NCBI GenBank assembly: GCA_947454585.1
Contig: CANGML010000037.1
Coordinates: 1 to 10,193, forward strand
DNA length: 10,193 nt
Source of the DNA: Comamonadaceae bacterium
Lineage (GTDB): Bacteria > Pseudomonadota > Gammaproteobacteria > Burkholderiales > Burkholderiaceae_C
Direction of reading: 5' to 3'
The notes below the pieces were generated by a model that did no database searches, had not been told where the DNA came from, and saw only the letters and a list, made by a program, of their open reading frames with translations. Made by a program: the position numbers and the translations under genes. Positions 1 to 7,344 of this stretch are shown in pieces. Each line of letters opens with the position of its first letter. The stretch's first letter is position 1.

Positions 1-316
1 AGCCGTCAAGAATCGGCACCTCTTCGGCGGTGATGTCGATGTACAGGTTATCGATGCCGAGCCCTGCACAGGCCGACATCAAGTGCTCCACCGTGAACAC
101 CTTCGCACCACCATTAGAGATGGTCGAGGCCAAGCGCGTATCCGTCACCGCCGTGGCATTGATCGGGATATCCACCGGTTGCGGCAAATCAACCCGACGG
201 AACACGATGCCCGGATCGGCTTGCGCAGGCCGCAGGGTCAGCTCCACACGTTGACCGCTGTGAAGACCGACCCCCACCGCCTTGGTGAGGGATTGAAGGG
301 TTCTTTGTTTAAGCAC
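1..316 (-). CDS. lpxC: UDP-3-O-acyl-N-acetylglucosamine deacetylase (partial, N-terminal 105 codons)
   Basis: LpxC is the zinc-dependent cytoplasmic deacetylase that removes the N-acetyl group from UDP-3-O-acyl-GlcNAc, the committed step of lipid A synthesis. The gene runs off the low-coordinate edge, so only residues 1-105 are visible. The translation begins (M/V)[20 protein letters not shown] and matches the N-terminus of the E. coli enzyme from memory. It contains GVGLHSG (15-21), a DLPQPVDIP segment (43-51), TVEHL (75-79, whose His corresponds to a zinc ligand of the family) and GLGIDN (85-90), ending at VPILDG. The start is GTG at 316-314: it aligns with the family N-terminus, and an in-frame TAA lies only four codons upstream. 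No Shine-Dalgarno is visible. It lies 34 nt downstream of ftsZ, the common dcw arrangement, so it may be co-transcribed or have its own promoter. Confidence 0.95.
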   Translation of the reverse strand, partial: MLKQRTLQSLTKAVGVGLHSGQRVELTLRPAQADPGIVFRRVDLPQPVDIPINATAVTDTRLASTISNGGAKVFTVEHLMSACAGLGIDNLYIDITAEEVPILDG

Positions 317-322
317 GAACTG

Positions 323-349
323 ATTTTAATAGCCGAGCGTGGGGGCCAA
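323..349 (-). promoter_or_regulatory. Possible weak promoter immediately upstream of lpxC
   Basis: In the ftsZ-lpxC gap, minus strand, a -10-like TAAAAT (328-323) lies 15 nt after a poor -35-like TTGGCC (349-344), and it ends 6 nt before the lpxC GTG. The spacing is shorter than the usual 16-18 nt and the -35 match is poor, so this is tentative. If used, transcription would start at or next to the GTG and give a leaderless mRNA, which would fit the missing Shine-Dalgarno. It could equally be a chance A+T-rich stretch in a read-through operon. Confidence 0.25.
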
Positions 350-350
350 C

Positions 351-1610
351 TCAGTCTGCTTGCTTGCGCAAGAAGGCTGGGATTTCGTAGTCGTCCATAC
401 CGCCCGAGGACAAGGCATCGACCTTGGCAGCGGCCGAGGTGCGGTTGCCACGCCAAACGGCGGGTGAGTTCATGGCGTCGTAGTTAGGCTGTGCCGCAGC
501 ACCCACCCCCAACCCAGCAGCCAACCCGGCCAAGCCACTCGATGCCGCGGCCAACACACCTGCAGGCGACGCATTGTTCGCTTGTGTGGTGGGGAAGCTC
601 ATGCCATCGGTACCCGTACGCAACACTTGCAGCTGAGGGGCTGCGCGGCGGCTGCCCGCCAAGCCGGTGGCCACCACGGTGACGCGAATTTGGTCGCCCA
701 AGCTTTCGTCGTAGGCGGTACCGTAAATCACGTGCGCGTCTGGCGAAGCAAACTTGCGGATGGTGTTCATGGCCTCACGCGACTCCGACAACTTCAAGCC
801 GCCCTTGGCCGCGGTGATCAACACCAACACGCCCTTAGCACCCGACATGTCCACGCCTTCGAGCAAGGGGCAAGCCACAGCCTGCTCAGCGGCGATGCGG
901 GCACGGTCGGGTCCGTTGGCTGCGGCGGTACCCATCATGGCTTTGCCGGTTTCGCTCATCACGGTGCGCACGTCTTCAAAGTCGACGTTCACCAAGGCTT
1001 CCACATTGATGATCTCAGCAATACCGCCGACTGAGTTTTTCAACACGTCATTGGCAAATGCAAAGGCTTCGTCTTGGCTGGCGTCTTCGCCCAAGACATC
1101 CATCAGCTTTTCGTTCAACACCACGATCAAAGAATCGACGTTGGCTTCGAGTTCGGCCAAGCCTGCTTCGGCATTGCCCATACGACGGCTGCCTTCGAAT
1201 TCGAAAGGCTTGGTCACCACGCCCACGGTCAAGATACCCATTTCGCGCGCCACGCGGGCCACCACGGGGGCTGCGCCTGTGCCTGTGCCGCCGCCCATGC
1301 CTGCCGTGACAAACAACATATTGGTGCCTTCTAGCGCCAAACGGATGTCGTCCACAGCCGCTTCGGCAGCCTCACGGCCGCGCTCTGGCTTGCTGCCAGC
1401 GCCCAAACCGGTAGAGCCGAGTTGAATCACCTTGTGCGCATTGCTCACGCGCAGGGCTTGTGCGTCAGTGTTCGCGCAAACAAACTCGACGCCTTGAACG
1501 CCAGAGCTGATCATGTGCTCGACGGCGTTACCGCCGCCGCCACCCACGCCAATGACTTTAATTTGGGTGCCTGAGTTGAATGCTTCAACTTCGATCATTT
1601 CGATGCTCAT
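351..1610 (-). CDS. ftsZ: Cell division GTPase FtsZ
   Basis: FtsZ is the tubulin-like GTPase that polymerises into the cytoplasmic Z ring and recruits the divisome. The 419-residue protein is complete. The nucleotide-binding loop GVGGGGGNAV is at 21-30, NTDAQAL at 48-54, and the tubulin signature GGGTGTG at 106-112. The T7 catalytic loop NVDFEDVRTVM is at 208-218, with its Asp residues present. After the C-terminal GTPase-activating domain (to about 320) comes a linker of about 85 residues, including an unusual Ala/Gly/Leu-rich stretch at 350-373. The conserved C-terminal peptide DDYEIPAFLRKQAD (406-419) is the binding site for FtsA and other tethers. The ATG at 1610 is preceded by AGGAG with a 7-nt spacer. 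The 182-nt gap to ftsA is the largest in the window and holds a small ORF whose TGA overlaps this ATG, so ftsZ output may be tuned separately from the genes upstream. Confidence 0.99.
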   Translation of the reverse strand: MSIEMIEVEAFNSGTQIKVIGVGGGGGNAVEHMISSGVQGVEFVCANTDAQALRVSNAHKVIQLGSTGLGAGSKPERGREAAEAAVDDIRLALEGTNMLFVTAGMGGGTGTGAAPVVARVAREMGILTVGVVTKPFEFEGSRRMGNAEAGLAELEANVDSLIVVLNEKLMDVLGEDASQDEAFAFANDVLKNSVGGIAEIINVEALVNVDFEDVRTVMSETGKAMMGTAAANGPDRARIAAEQAVACPLLEGVDMSGAKGVLVLITAAKGGLKLSESREAMNTIRKFASPDAHVIYGTAYDESLGDQIRVTVVATGLAGSRRAAPQLQVLRTGTDGMSFPTTQANNASPAGVLAAASSGLAGLAAGLGVGAAAQPNYDAMNSPAVWRGNRTSAAAKVDALSSGGMDDYEIPAFLRKQAD

Positions 1611-1675
1611 GATGTTTCTCCTATCAATCTAAAAATTTGCAGTTGCCTTGAATTCATAATTTGCTTCTTTGTCAT
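1607..1675 (-). CDS. Putative 22-residue small ORF overlapping the ftsZ start
   Basis: This is a 22-codon ORF in the ftsA-ftsZ gap. The peptide starts MTKKQIMNSRQ and ends FRLIGETS. Its ATG (1675-1673) follows a perfect AGAAGGAG Shine-Dalgarno (1687-1680) with a short 4-nt spacer. Its TGA overlaps the ftsZ ATG as ATGA, the same geometry as four junctions upstream in this cluster. It uses codons that are rare in a G+C-rich genome (AGG, AGA, ATA), unlike its neighbours, which suits either a leader peptide or fortuitous A+T-rich leader DNA. I recognise no family, signal peptide or membrane segment. A plausible role is translational coupling or a regulatory leader for ftsZ. That is inference, and chance occurrence cannot be excluded. 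Confidence 0.4.
   Translation of the reverse strand: MTKKQIMNSRQLQIFRLIGETS
1618..1622 (-). promoter_or_regulatory. Ribosome binding site of ftsZ
   Basis: AGGAG on the minus strand lies 7 nt before the ftsZ ATG (1610-1608). It is a strong, well-placed site that fixes the ftsZ start, and it sits inside the 3' end of the putative 22-codon ORF. Confidence 0.8.
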
Positions 1676-1679
1676 CGCG

Positions 1680-1687
1680 CTCCTTCT
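1680..1687 (-). promoter_or_regulatory. Shine-Dalgarno of the putative small ORF before ftsZ
   Basis: AGAAGGAG on the minus strand is followed by a 4-nt spacer and an ATG at 1675-1673. It is the best anti-16S match in the ftsA-ftsZ gap apart from the ftsZ site itself, and no other gene explains it. It is the main evidence that the 22-codon ORF may be translated. Confidence 0.45.
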
Positions 1688-1705
1688 ACGAGGGTGGCGC
1701 ATGTG

Positions 1706-1739
1706 CCGCACAGCGTCGACATCGTCGATGTCTGTGCGG
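1706..1739 (-). promoter_or_regulatory. Hairpin in the ftsA-ftsZ leader
   Basis: An inverted repeat pairs CCGCACA at 1706-1712 with TGTGCGG at 1733-1739. A nested perfect arm pairs GACATC at 1718-1723 with GATGTC at 1727-1732 around a 3-nt loop, leaving a 5-nt bulge (1713-1717). It starts 53 nt after the ftsA stop and ends about 30 nt before the putative small ORF. No T-run follows on the minus strand, so it does not look like an intrinsic terminator. It may be an mRNA stability or processing element, or part of a regulatory leader. Confidence 0.5.
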
Positions 1740-1744
1740 TCGTT

Positions 1745-1759
1745 GCGGTGGACTACCGC
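1745..1759 (-). promoter_or_regulatory. Small second hairpin in the ftsA-ftsZ leader
   Basis: GCGGT (1745-1749) and ACCGC (1755-1759) can form a 5-bp stem with a 5-nt loop, between the ftsA stop and the larger hairpin. The TGCGGT at 1744-1749 duplicates the TGCGGT at 1735-1740, so the two hairpins could in principle exchange strands. The stem is short and may be incidental. Confidence 0.25.
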
Positions 1760-1792
1760 GCGCGAGGTAAAGCAGCGTTTGAGGAATCATGG

Positions 1793-3022
1793 TTAAAAGT
1801 TCCCCACAAACCAGTCTTTGAGTCGGTCCATCAAGGTATTGACCGACCCACTCTTTTGCGACACTTTCAAACCGCGCTGGCGGTCCACACTTGCTTCAGC
1901 CAATAAGCCCATCACGGTGGCAGCACGGGGTTGCGACACCATATCTGCCAAGGCGCTGTTGTATTGCGGTACACCGCGACGCACGGGTTTTAAGAAGATG
2001 TCTTCGCCTAACTCCACCATGCCCGGCATGACGGCACTGCCGCCAGTGAGCACAATGCCCGATGACAAGACCTCTTCGTATCCCGAATCACGGATGACTT
2101 GTTGCACCAGCGAAAAGATTTCTTCCACGCGCGGTTCAATCACACCGGCCAAGGCTTGACGGCTCAACATGCGGGGCGTGCGGTCGCCCAAGCCTGGTAC
2201 TTCCACTTGTACATCGGGGTCCGCCAACAGCTGTTTGGCATAGCCGGATTCAATCTTGATTTCCTCTGCATCCTTGGTGGGCGTACGCAGCGCCATCGCG
2301 ATGTCGCTGGTGATCAAGTCGCCCGCGATCGGAATCACGGCGGTATGACGAATCGCACCATTGGTGAAGATAGCCACGTCGGTCGTGCCTGCGCCAATGT
2401 CAACCAAGGCCACGCCAAGTTCGCGCTCGTCATCGGTCAACACCGACATGCTGGAGGCCAGGGGGTTCAACATCAAGCGGTCCACATCCAAGCCGCAACG
2501 GCGCACACACTTGATGATGTTCTCGGCTGCGCTTTGAGCGCCTGTGACGATATGCACCTTGGCTTCCAAGCGAATGCCACTCATGCCAATCGGCTGCCTG
2601 ACATCTTGGCCATCAATCACAAACTCTTGTGGCTCCACCAGCAACAACCGTTGGTCGGTCGAAATGTTGATGGCCTTGGCGGTTTCCACCACACGGGCCA
2701 CATCGGCGGCTGTGACCTCTTTGTCTTTGACCGCCACCATGCCGGTGGAGTTGATGCCGCGAATGTGACTGCCTGTGATGCCGGTGTAGACGTGTGTGAT
2801 CTTGCAATCGGCCATCAACTCTGCTTCTTTGAGTGCTTGCTGAATGCTTTGCACCGTCGCGTCGATATTCACCACCACACCACGCTTCAAGCCACTGCTC
2901 GGTGCCACACCCAGGCCTGCGAGTTTGAGCTCACCACCTTGCAACACTTCGGCCACGACCACCATGACCTTGGCGGTGCCAATGTCTAAGCCGATCACCA
3001 AATCTTTGTACTCTTTTGCCAT
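1793..3022 (-). CDS. ftsA: Cell division protein FtsA, actin-like membrane tether of the Z ring
   Basis: FtsA is the actin-family ATPase that anchors FtsZ filaments to the inner membrane and recruits later division proteins. The 409-residue protein is complete. Phosphate-1 motif GLDIGTAKV is at 11-19, phosphate-2 motif ALVDIGAGTTDVAIF at 205-219, and the adenosine motif GIVLTGGSAVMPGM at 322-335. The FtsA-specific 1C subdomain lies roughly at 84-165, with VEPQEFVIDGQ at 129-139. The C-terminus LMDRLKDWFVGNF (397-409) has the form of the amphipathic membrane-targeting helix. The ATG at 3022 is preceded by GAGG with a 5-nt spacer, after a purine-rich stretch in the 37-nt gap from ftsQ. It sits between ftsQ and ftsZ, the conserved dcw order. 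Ordinary length and no missing motif. Confidence 0.99.
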   Translation of the reverse strand: MAKEYKDLVIGLDIGTAKVMVVVAEVLQGGELKLAGLGVAPSSGLKRGVVVNIDATVQSIQQALKEAELMADCKITHVYTGITGSHIRGINSTGMVAVKDKEVTAADVARVVETAKAINISTDQRLLLVEPQEFVIDGQDVRQPIGMSGIRLEAKVHIVTGAQSAAENIIKCVRRCGLDVDRLMLNPLASSMSVLTDDERELGVALVDIGAGTTDVAIFTNGAIRHTAVIPIAGDLITSDIAMALRTPTKDAEEIKIESGYAKQLLADPDVQVEVPGLGDRTPRMLSRQALAGVIEPRVEEIFSLVQQVIRDSGYEEVLSSGIVLTGGSAVMPGMVELGEDIFLKPVRRGVPQYNSALADMVSQPRAATVMGLLAEASVDRQRGLKVSQKSGSVNTLMDRLKDWFVGNF

Positions 3023-3059
3023 AACAGCCTCGTTCTTTCTCTTCTTCTTACTGTGCGCG

Positions 3060-3884
3060 TTAGCGTTTGATGGACACGTCTTGCGTGCTCACTCCGCGCA
3101 ATCGCAGCGCGTAACCGTTGTCATGTCGCAAATCGACGGACTCCATCGCACTCACCTTGCGACCCAGTCTCTGTGTCACTTGCGTCACTGTTTTGCTCAG
3201 TCGCTGCATGCGAACCATCACGTCTTCCACATTGCCTCGCCCTAGCTCAATGACAGCACCTTGGGCTAACTTCGCACGCCAACTCCCACGATCGGTCAAT
3301 GCCAAACTGTCTAAGGACATGGTTAACTCTTTGAAGGCCGGCGCTAGCGCCAGATACATCGCCAGTACCTGCTGGGACTGGCTGTCTGGCCCACTCAAGC
3401 GTGGCATCTTGTCGTCTTCTAAATCCGCCACATTGGCTTCGAAGACCTCGCCATAGCTGTTCAGCATGCGGGATTCACGGTCTTCTCCCCAATACGCGAC
3501 TGGCTTGTGCTCTTGCAACGTGACGTGCAAACGATTGGGAAATTCGCGCTGCACCGAAGCCAGTCGAATCCAAGGCACAGACTCGAATGCCTGACGCACA
3601 CGCGTGAGATCAGCGGTGAAAAAATTACCCGTCAACTTGGTAGCGACATTGGCACGCAAGGTCACTTCGTTGTTGTGCTCCACATCCCCACGCACGGTGA
3701 TGCCCGTCAACGCAAAGACCGGCAATTGCACCAAAGCCCACATGCCGCTCACCAACGCCGCCACCACCAAGCCCACGATCATGAACGACGCCGCCATGTG
3801 CATGAGTTTGACGTCCAACGGCACCACCACCGAGGTATTGACCTCGGGACGGGGGCGCATGTGGGTGGTGTAACGTGAGCTCAT
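3060..3884 (-). CDS. ftsQ: Cell division protein FtsQ (POTRA-domain divisome scaffold)
   Basis: FtsQ is a bitopic inner-membrane protein that links FtsB/FtsL and the septal synthase to the divisome. With the start chosen here it has 274 residues, close to the usual length. There is a short cytoplasmic N-terminus (1-30), one membrane segment at about 31-53 ([20 protein letters not shown]...), then a periplasmic POTRA domain from about 57 to 128 ([15 protein letters not shown], with [19 protein letters not shown]), and a FtsQ beta domain to the end. The ATG at 3884-3882 overlaps the ddl TGA as ATGA and has GGAGGT 11 nt upstream. A longer in-frame GTG at 3941 would overlap ddl by 61 nt and lacks support. 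A later ATG at codon 9 is possible. It is probably translationally coupled to ddl and followed by ftsA after 37 nt. Confidence 0.96.
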   Translation of the reverse strand: MSSRYTTHMRPRPEVNTSVVVPLDVKLMHMAASFMIVGLVVAALVSGMWALVQLPVFALTGITVRGDVEHNNEVTLRANVATKLTGNFFTADLTRVRQAFESVPWIRLASVQREFPNRLHVTLQEHKPVAYWGEDRESRMLNSYGEVFEANVADLEDDKMPRLSGPDSQSQQVLAMYLALAPAFKELTMSLDSLALTDRGSWRAKLAQGAVIELGRGNVEDVMVRMQRLSKTVTQVTQRLGRKVSAMESVDLRHDNGYALRLRGVSTQDVSIKR

Positions 3885-4852
3885 ACGACTTTTGCACCTC
3901 CGGGATGATCCAGCGTGGCGCTCTGTAACAACATCAGGCACAAGTCTTCGTAGCTGATGCCTGCCGCCCTTGCTGACATGGGGACCAGCGAATGGCTGGT
4001 CATGCCGGGTGAGGTGTTCATCTCCAGCAAATAAGGTTTGCGATCTGAGGCGCGCAACATGATGTCAGCACGGCCCCAGCCACGGCAGCCCAAGGCACGA
4101 TAAGCCGCCACGACCAAACGCTGGATTTCTTTTTCTTCTGCGTCGGGCAAACCACTGGGGCAGTGGTACTTCACGTCATCGGTGAAGTACTTGTGGTTGT
4201 AGTCATAGGCGCCATCAGGCGCCGCGATGCGCACCACAGGTAAAGCGCGGGCATGTGGACCATTGCCTACGATCGGACACGTCAGTTCTTCACCGGTGAT
4301 GAATTCTTCACACAGCAAATCAGGGTCGTATTGGGTCGCCAATGCTGCTGCCGCGTTGATGTCTGAAGCCTGCGTGACTTTGCTCATGCCAATCGACGAG
4401 CCTTCGCGGGGCGGCTTGACGATCAAGGGCAAGCCCAGCTTGGCCGGGATGGCATTGATGTTGTCTCTTGTTTGGTCCTCGGGCGCCAGCCACACGTAGC
4501 CGGGTGTCGACAAACCCAACGCACTCCACACACGCTTGGTCATCACTTTGTCCATCGCCATGGCTGACGCCATCACACCAGAGCCTGTGTAGGGAATGCC
4601 TAAAAGTTCCAACGCCCCTTGCACCGAACCATCTTCGCCATAACGACCATGTAAGGCGATGAAGGCATGGGTGTAGCCTTCGCGCTTGAGCGCATCCAAG
4701 CCGCGCTCGGCGGGGTCAAAGGCATGGGCATTGACGCCTTTGCTTTGCAAAGCCTTGAGCACGCCCGCGCCCGACATGAGGGACACCTCACGTTCAGCAG
4801 ACATTCCCCCAGTGAGGACAGCAACTTTGGCGGTTTCAATAGTGAAAGTCAT
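3881..4852 (-). CDS. ddl: D-alanine--D-alanine ligase (DdlB type)
   Basis: Ddl is the cytoplasmic ATP-grasp enzyme that joins two D-alanines to give the D-Ala-D-Ala end of the peptidoglycan stem peptide. The 323-residue protein has [14 protein letters not shown] at 15-28 (first D-Ala site, Glu20), [18 protein letters not shown] at 68-85, and MDK at 100-102. The ATP-grasp loop [15 protein letters not shown] is at 145-159. HKYFTDD (220-226) has the Tyr typical of D-Ala-D-Ala rather than D-Ala-D-Lac ligases. The metal-binding [15 protein letters not shown] (275-289) has Glu277 and Asn279. The tyrosine and the dcw location support a DdlB housekeeping role. It starts 3 nt after the murC stop with only a weak Shine-Dalgarno and ends in an ATGA overlap with ftsQ, suggesting coupled translation on both sides. 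Confidence 0.97.
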   Translation of the reverse strand: MTFTIETAKVAVLTGGMSAEREVSLMSGAGVLKALQSKGVNAHAFDPAERGLDALKREGYTHAFIALHGRYGEDGSVQGALELLGIPYTGSGVMASAMAMDKVMTKRVWSALGLSTPGYVWLAPEDQTRDNINAIPAKLGLPLIVKPPREGSSIGMSKVTQASDINAAAALATQYDPDLLCEEFITGEELTCPIVGNGPHARALPVVRIAAPDGAYDYNHKYFTDDVKYHCPSGLPDAEEKEIQRLVVAAYRALGCRGWGRADIMLRASDRKPYLLEMNTSPGMTSHSLVPMSARAAGISYEDLCLMLLQSATLDHPGGAKVV

Positions 4853-4855
4853 AAC

Positions 4856-6265
4856 TCAGCTCTTACGTTGTTGCACCAGTTCCAGCACCTTGGCTGGCAC
4901 TTGGCCAATCGACCCTGCGCCCATGCACATCACCACGTCGCCGTCTTGGGCGTTGTCGGCAATGACTTGGGCCATTTTTTGAATCTCATCCACGAACACC
5001 AAGGCTTCGTGGCCAGCCACACGCATGGCACGCGACAGGGCGCGGCCATCGGCCGCCGCAATCGGCGCTTCCCCTGCGGCGTAAATTTCTGAGAGCCACA
5101 AGACATCGGCGCGGCCCAAGACGTCCACAAAGTCTTCAAAACAGTCGCGCGTGCGGGTGTAGCGATGCGGCTGAAACGCCAACACCAAACGTCGCCCAGG
5201 AAATGCGCCTCGCGCTGCTGCCAAGGTGGCTGCCAGTTCGACGGGGTGGTGACCGTAGTCTTCGATCAGGGTGAACTGACCACCGGTCTTTGCCGTTACT
5301 TCGCCGTGACGTTGGAAACGACGGCCCACGCCTTTGAACTCCGCCAAGGCTTTTTGCAGCGCCTCATCAGGCACGTTCAACTCCACCGCAATCGCAATCG
5401 CGGCCAAGGCGTTGAGCACGTTGTGCTCGCCTGCCAAGTTGAGGGTGATGTCAAGGTCTGGCAGGGTCACACCATTGCGGCGCTGCACCGTGAAGCACAT
5501 GCGCCCGTTGTCGGCACGGACATTGACCGCGCGCACTTGGGCTGCTTCGTTGAAGCCATAGCTGGTGATGGGGCGTGACACCTCAGGCAAGATGCTGCGC
5601 ACCGCGGCATCGTCGGTACACAAGATCGCTGCACCATAGAACGGCATGCGGTGCAAGAACTCAATGAATGCGGCCTTCAACTGGTTGAAGTCATGGCCAT
5701 AGGTGTCCATGTGGTCGGCATCGATGTTGGTCACCACCGCCATCACGGGCAAGAGGTTCAAGAATGAGGCATCGGACTCATCCGCCTCGACCACGATGTA
5801 ATCGCCCGAGCCCAACTTGGCGTTGGCGCCGGCGCTGTTGAGCTTGCCGCCAATCACAAAGGTAGGGTCCATGCCCGCTTCAGCCAACACACTGGCGACC
5901 AAACTGGTGGTCGTGGTTTTGCCATGCGTGCCCGCAATCGCCAGGCCTGTTTTCAAACGCATCAACTCGGCCAACATCACGGCACGGGGCACCACAGGAA
6001 TGAGCTTGGCATGTGCGGCCACCACTTCGGGGTTGTCGGCATGCACCGCGGTAGAAGTGACCACGGCATCCGCACCCACGATATGTTTGGCGTCATGGCC
6101 CACGTGGGTTTGGATGCCCAAGCTGTGCAGGCGCTTCAACGCGGCGCTGTCTGACAAGTCAGACCCCGAGATGACATAGCCCAAGTTGAGCAGCACTTCC
6201 GCAATGCCACTCATGCCTGCACCACCAATACCGACGAAATGGATATGACGAATGGCGTGTTTCAT
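4856..6265 (-). CDS. murC: UDP-N-acetylmuramate--L-alanine ligase
   Basis: MurC adds L-alanine to UDP-MurNAc, the first amino acid of the peptidoglycan stem, in an ATP-dependent cytoplasmic reaction. The 469-residue protein is complete. The N-terminal UDP-binding loop GIGGAGMSG is at 12-20. The ATP-binding loop [10 protein letters not shown] is at 111-120. [12 protein letters not shown] (158-169), [11 protein letters not shown] (180-190) and [15 protein letters not shown] (279-293) are central Mur-ligase motifs, and EDYGHHPVE (335-343) and [11 protein letters not shown] (364-374) are MurC-specific C-terminal motifs. The ATG at 6265-6263 overlaps the murG TGA as ATGA and is preceded by GAGGGGG with a 5-nt spacer. 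Length and motifs are ordinary for the family. The gene is followed by ddl after 3 nt, so the two ligases are made together. Confidence 0.99.
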   Translation of the reverse strand: MKHAIRHIHFVGIGGAGMSGIAEVLLNLGYVISGSDLSDSAALKRLHSLGIQTHVGHDAKHIVGADAVVTSTAVHADNPEVVAAHAKLIPVVPRAVMLAELMRLKTGLAIAGTHGKTTTTSLVASVLAEAGMDPTFVIGGKLNSAGANAKLGSGDYIVVEADESDASFLNLLPVMAVVTNIDADHMDTYGHDFNQLKAAFIEFLHRMPFYGAAILCTDDAAVRSILPEVSRPITSYGFNEAAQVRAVNVRADNGRMCFTVQRRNGVTLPDLDITLNLAGEHNVLNALAAIAIAVELNVPDEALQKALAEFKGVGRRFQRHGEVTAKTGGQFTLIEDYGHHPVELAATLAAARGAFPGRRLVLAFQPHRYTRTRDCFEDFVDVLGRADVLWLSEIYAAGEAPIAAADGRALSRAMRVAGHEALVFVDEIQKMAQVIADNAQDGDVVMCMGAGSIGQVPAKVLELVQQRKS

Positions 6266-7344
6266 GGTTTCCCCCTCTTCGCGGCGAGTTGCTCGCAGGC
6301 AGCCACCAGCTTCGTGACCGCATCCACTTGACGCACGGCATAGGCTTTTTCAGCACACGCGAGGAGGGTGCGACGGGTCAAGAATTGCAAACGATCGGCC
6401 AAGTCTTGGGCTTTCAATTCAGTTTGAGGCATCAACCAGCCGCCGCCTGCGTCCACCACAAAGCGAGCATTGGTGGTTTGGTGGTCATCCACCGCATGGG
6501 GGAAAGGCACATAGATGGCGGCAGCCCCAATGGCGGCCAACTCTGTCACGGTACTGGCGCCGGCGCGGGCGATCACCACATCGGCATCGGCAAAGGCTTG
6601 GGCTGTGTCGTCGATGAACGGGGTCAACTCTGCTTGCACGCCGGCTTCTGCATAGGCCGTGCGCAATGCGTCAATTTGCTTCGCGCCGCTTTGGTGGATG
6701 ACGGTGGGTCGCTGGTCGTGGGGGATCTTGGCCATGGCTTGTGGCACCACGGTGTTGAGTGCTTGCGCACCCAAACTGCCGCCCACCACCAACACACGCA
6801 AGGGACCTGTGCGGTCTGCAAAGCGTTGCGCAGGCGCGGGCTGCGTCACAAAGCCTTCACGCATGGGGTTGCCCACCCACTCGGCGCCTGCCAACACGTC
6901 AGGGAAGGCACTGAACACACGGTCAGCCACGCCACGCAAAACTTTGTTGGCCATGCCTGCCACCGAGTTTTGTTCATGCAGCACCAATGGCTTGCCGCAC
7001 AGCACCGCCATCATTCCTGCTGGGAAAGTGATGTAGCCCCCCATGCCCACCACGACATCAGGCTTGACGCGACGCAGCACGCACAAGCTTTGCCAGAAAG
7101 CGCGCAGCAACTTAAGCGGTAACAGGGCCAAGGTTGTGACGCCCTTGCCGCGCACGCCGCCGAAGGCGACCGTCTCGTAGGCAAAGCCACGGGGTGGCAC
7201 CAGCAAGCTTTCCATGCTGGGCTCAGGCGCGCCGAGCCAATGCACGTGCCATCCTTGGACGCGCAACTGTTCAGCCACGGCCAGGCCTGGGAAGATGTGG
7301 CCGCCCGTGCCGCCAGCCATGATGAGTGCGGTCCGCTGGGTCAT
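6262..7344 (-). CDS. murG: Lipid II synthase MurG (undecaprenyl-PP-MurNAc-pentapeptide GlcNAc transferase)
   Basis: MurG is the GT-B fold, peripheral membrane glycosyltransferase that moves GlcNAc from UDP-GlcNAc to lipid I, making lipid II on the cytoplasmic face. The 360-residue protein carries the glycine-rich loops of the family: [15 protein letters not shown] (11-25), [11 protein letters not shown] (100-110) and [10 protein letters not shown] (188-197). It also has HEQNSVAG (123-130) and the UDP-GlcNAc site with [15 protein letters not shown] (259-273) and [14 protein letters not shown] (280-293). A hydrophobic and basic patch around 72-93 is the likely membrane-association surface, by analogy with the family. 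The ATG (7344-7342) overlaps the ftsW TGA, and the murG TGA overlaps the murC ATG. Making it between ftsW and murC puts lipid II synthesis next to its septal polymerase. Confidence 0.99.
   Translation of the reverse strand: MTQRTALIMAGGTGGHIFPGLAVAEQLRVQGWHVHWLGAPEPSMESLLVPPRGFAYETVAFGGVRGKGVTTLALLPLKLLRAFWQSLCVLRRVKPDVVVGMGGYITFPAGMMAVLCGKPLVLHEQNSVAGMANKVLRGVADRVFSAFPDVLAGAEWVGNPMREGFVTQPAPAQRFADRTGPLRVLVVGGSLGAQALNTVVPQAMAKIPHDQRPTVIHQSGAKQIDALRTAYAEAGVQAELTPFIDDTAQAFADADVVIARAGASTVTELAAIGAAAIYVPFPHAVDDHQTTNARFVVDAGGGWLMPQTELKAQDLADRLQFLTRRTLLACAEKAYAVRQVDAVTKLVAACEQLAAKRGKP

Noticed and set aside
754..1425. Plus-strand open frame of 223 codons antisense to ftsZ
   Set aside because: It lies wholly within ftsZ, has no recognisable domain or ribosome binding site, and its composition is what a G+C-rich gene produces on its complementary strand.
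1611..1670. Sigma-70 promoter directly upstream of ftsZ
   Set aside because: The A+T-rich stretch has -10-like pieces (TAGATT, TATGAA), but none has a credible -35 at 16-18 nt, so no promoter is called here.
1706..1739. Hairpin after ftsA as a rho-independent terminator
   Set aside because: No T-run follows it on the minus strand. The next bases are G+C-rich, so intrinsic termination is not supported.
1661..1906. Plus-strand open frame of 81 codons spanning the ftsA-ftsZ gap and the end of ftsA
   Set aside because: It has no Shine-Dalgarno, overlaps the ftsA 3' end in antisense and resembles nothing known to me.
2099..2989. Plus-strand open frame of 296 codons antisense to ftsA
   Set aside because: The translation is rich in His and Gln, as expected from antisense reading of G+C-rich codons, and shows no domain. 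ftsA on the other strand is unmistakable.
3885..3941. Longer ftsQ from a GTG at 3941
   Set aside because: It would overlap ddl by 61 nt, and the extra 19 residues do not resemble FtsQ. The ATG at 3884 forms the usual ATGA overlap and has GGAGGT upstream.
6289..7122. Plus-strand open frame of 277 codons antisense to murG
   Set aside because: It is His- and Gly-rich antisense shadow coding with no motif, and lies inside a complete murG.
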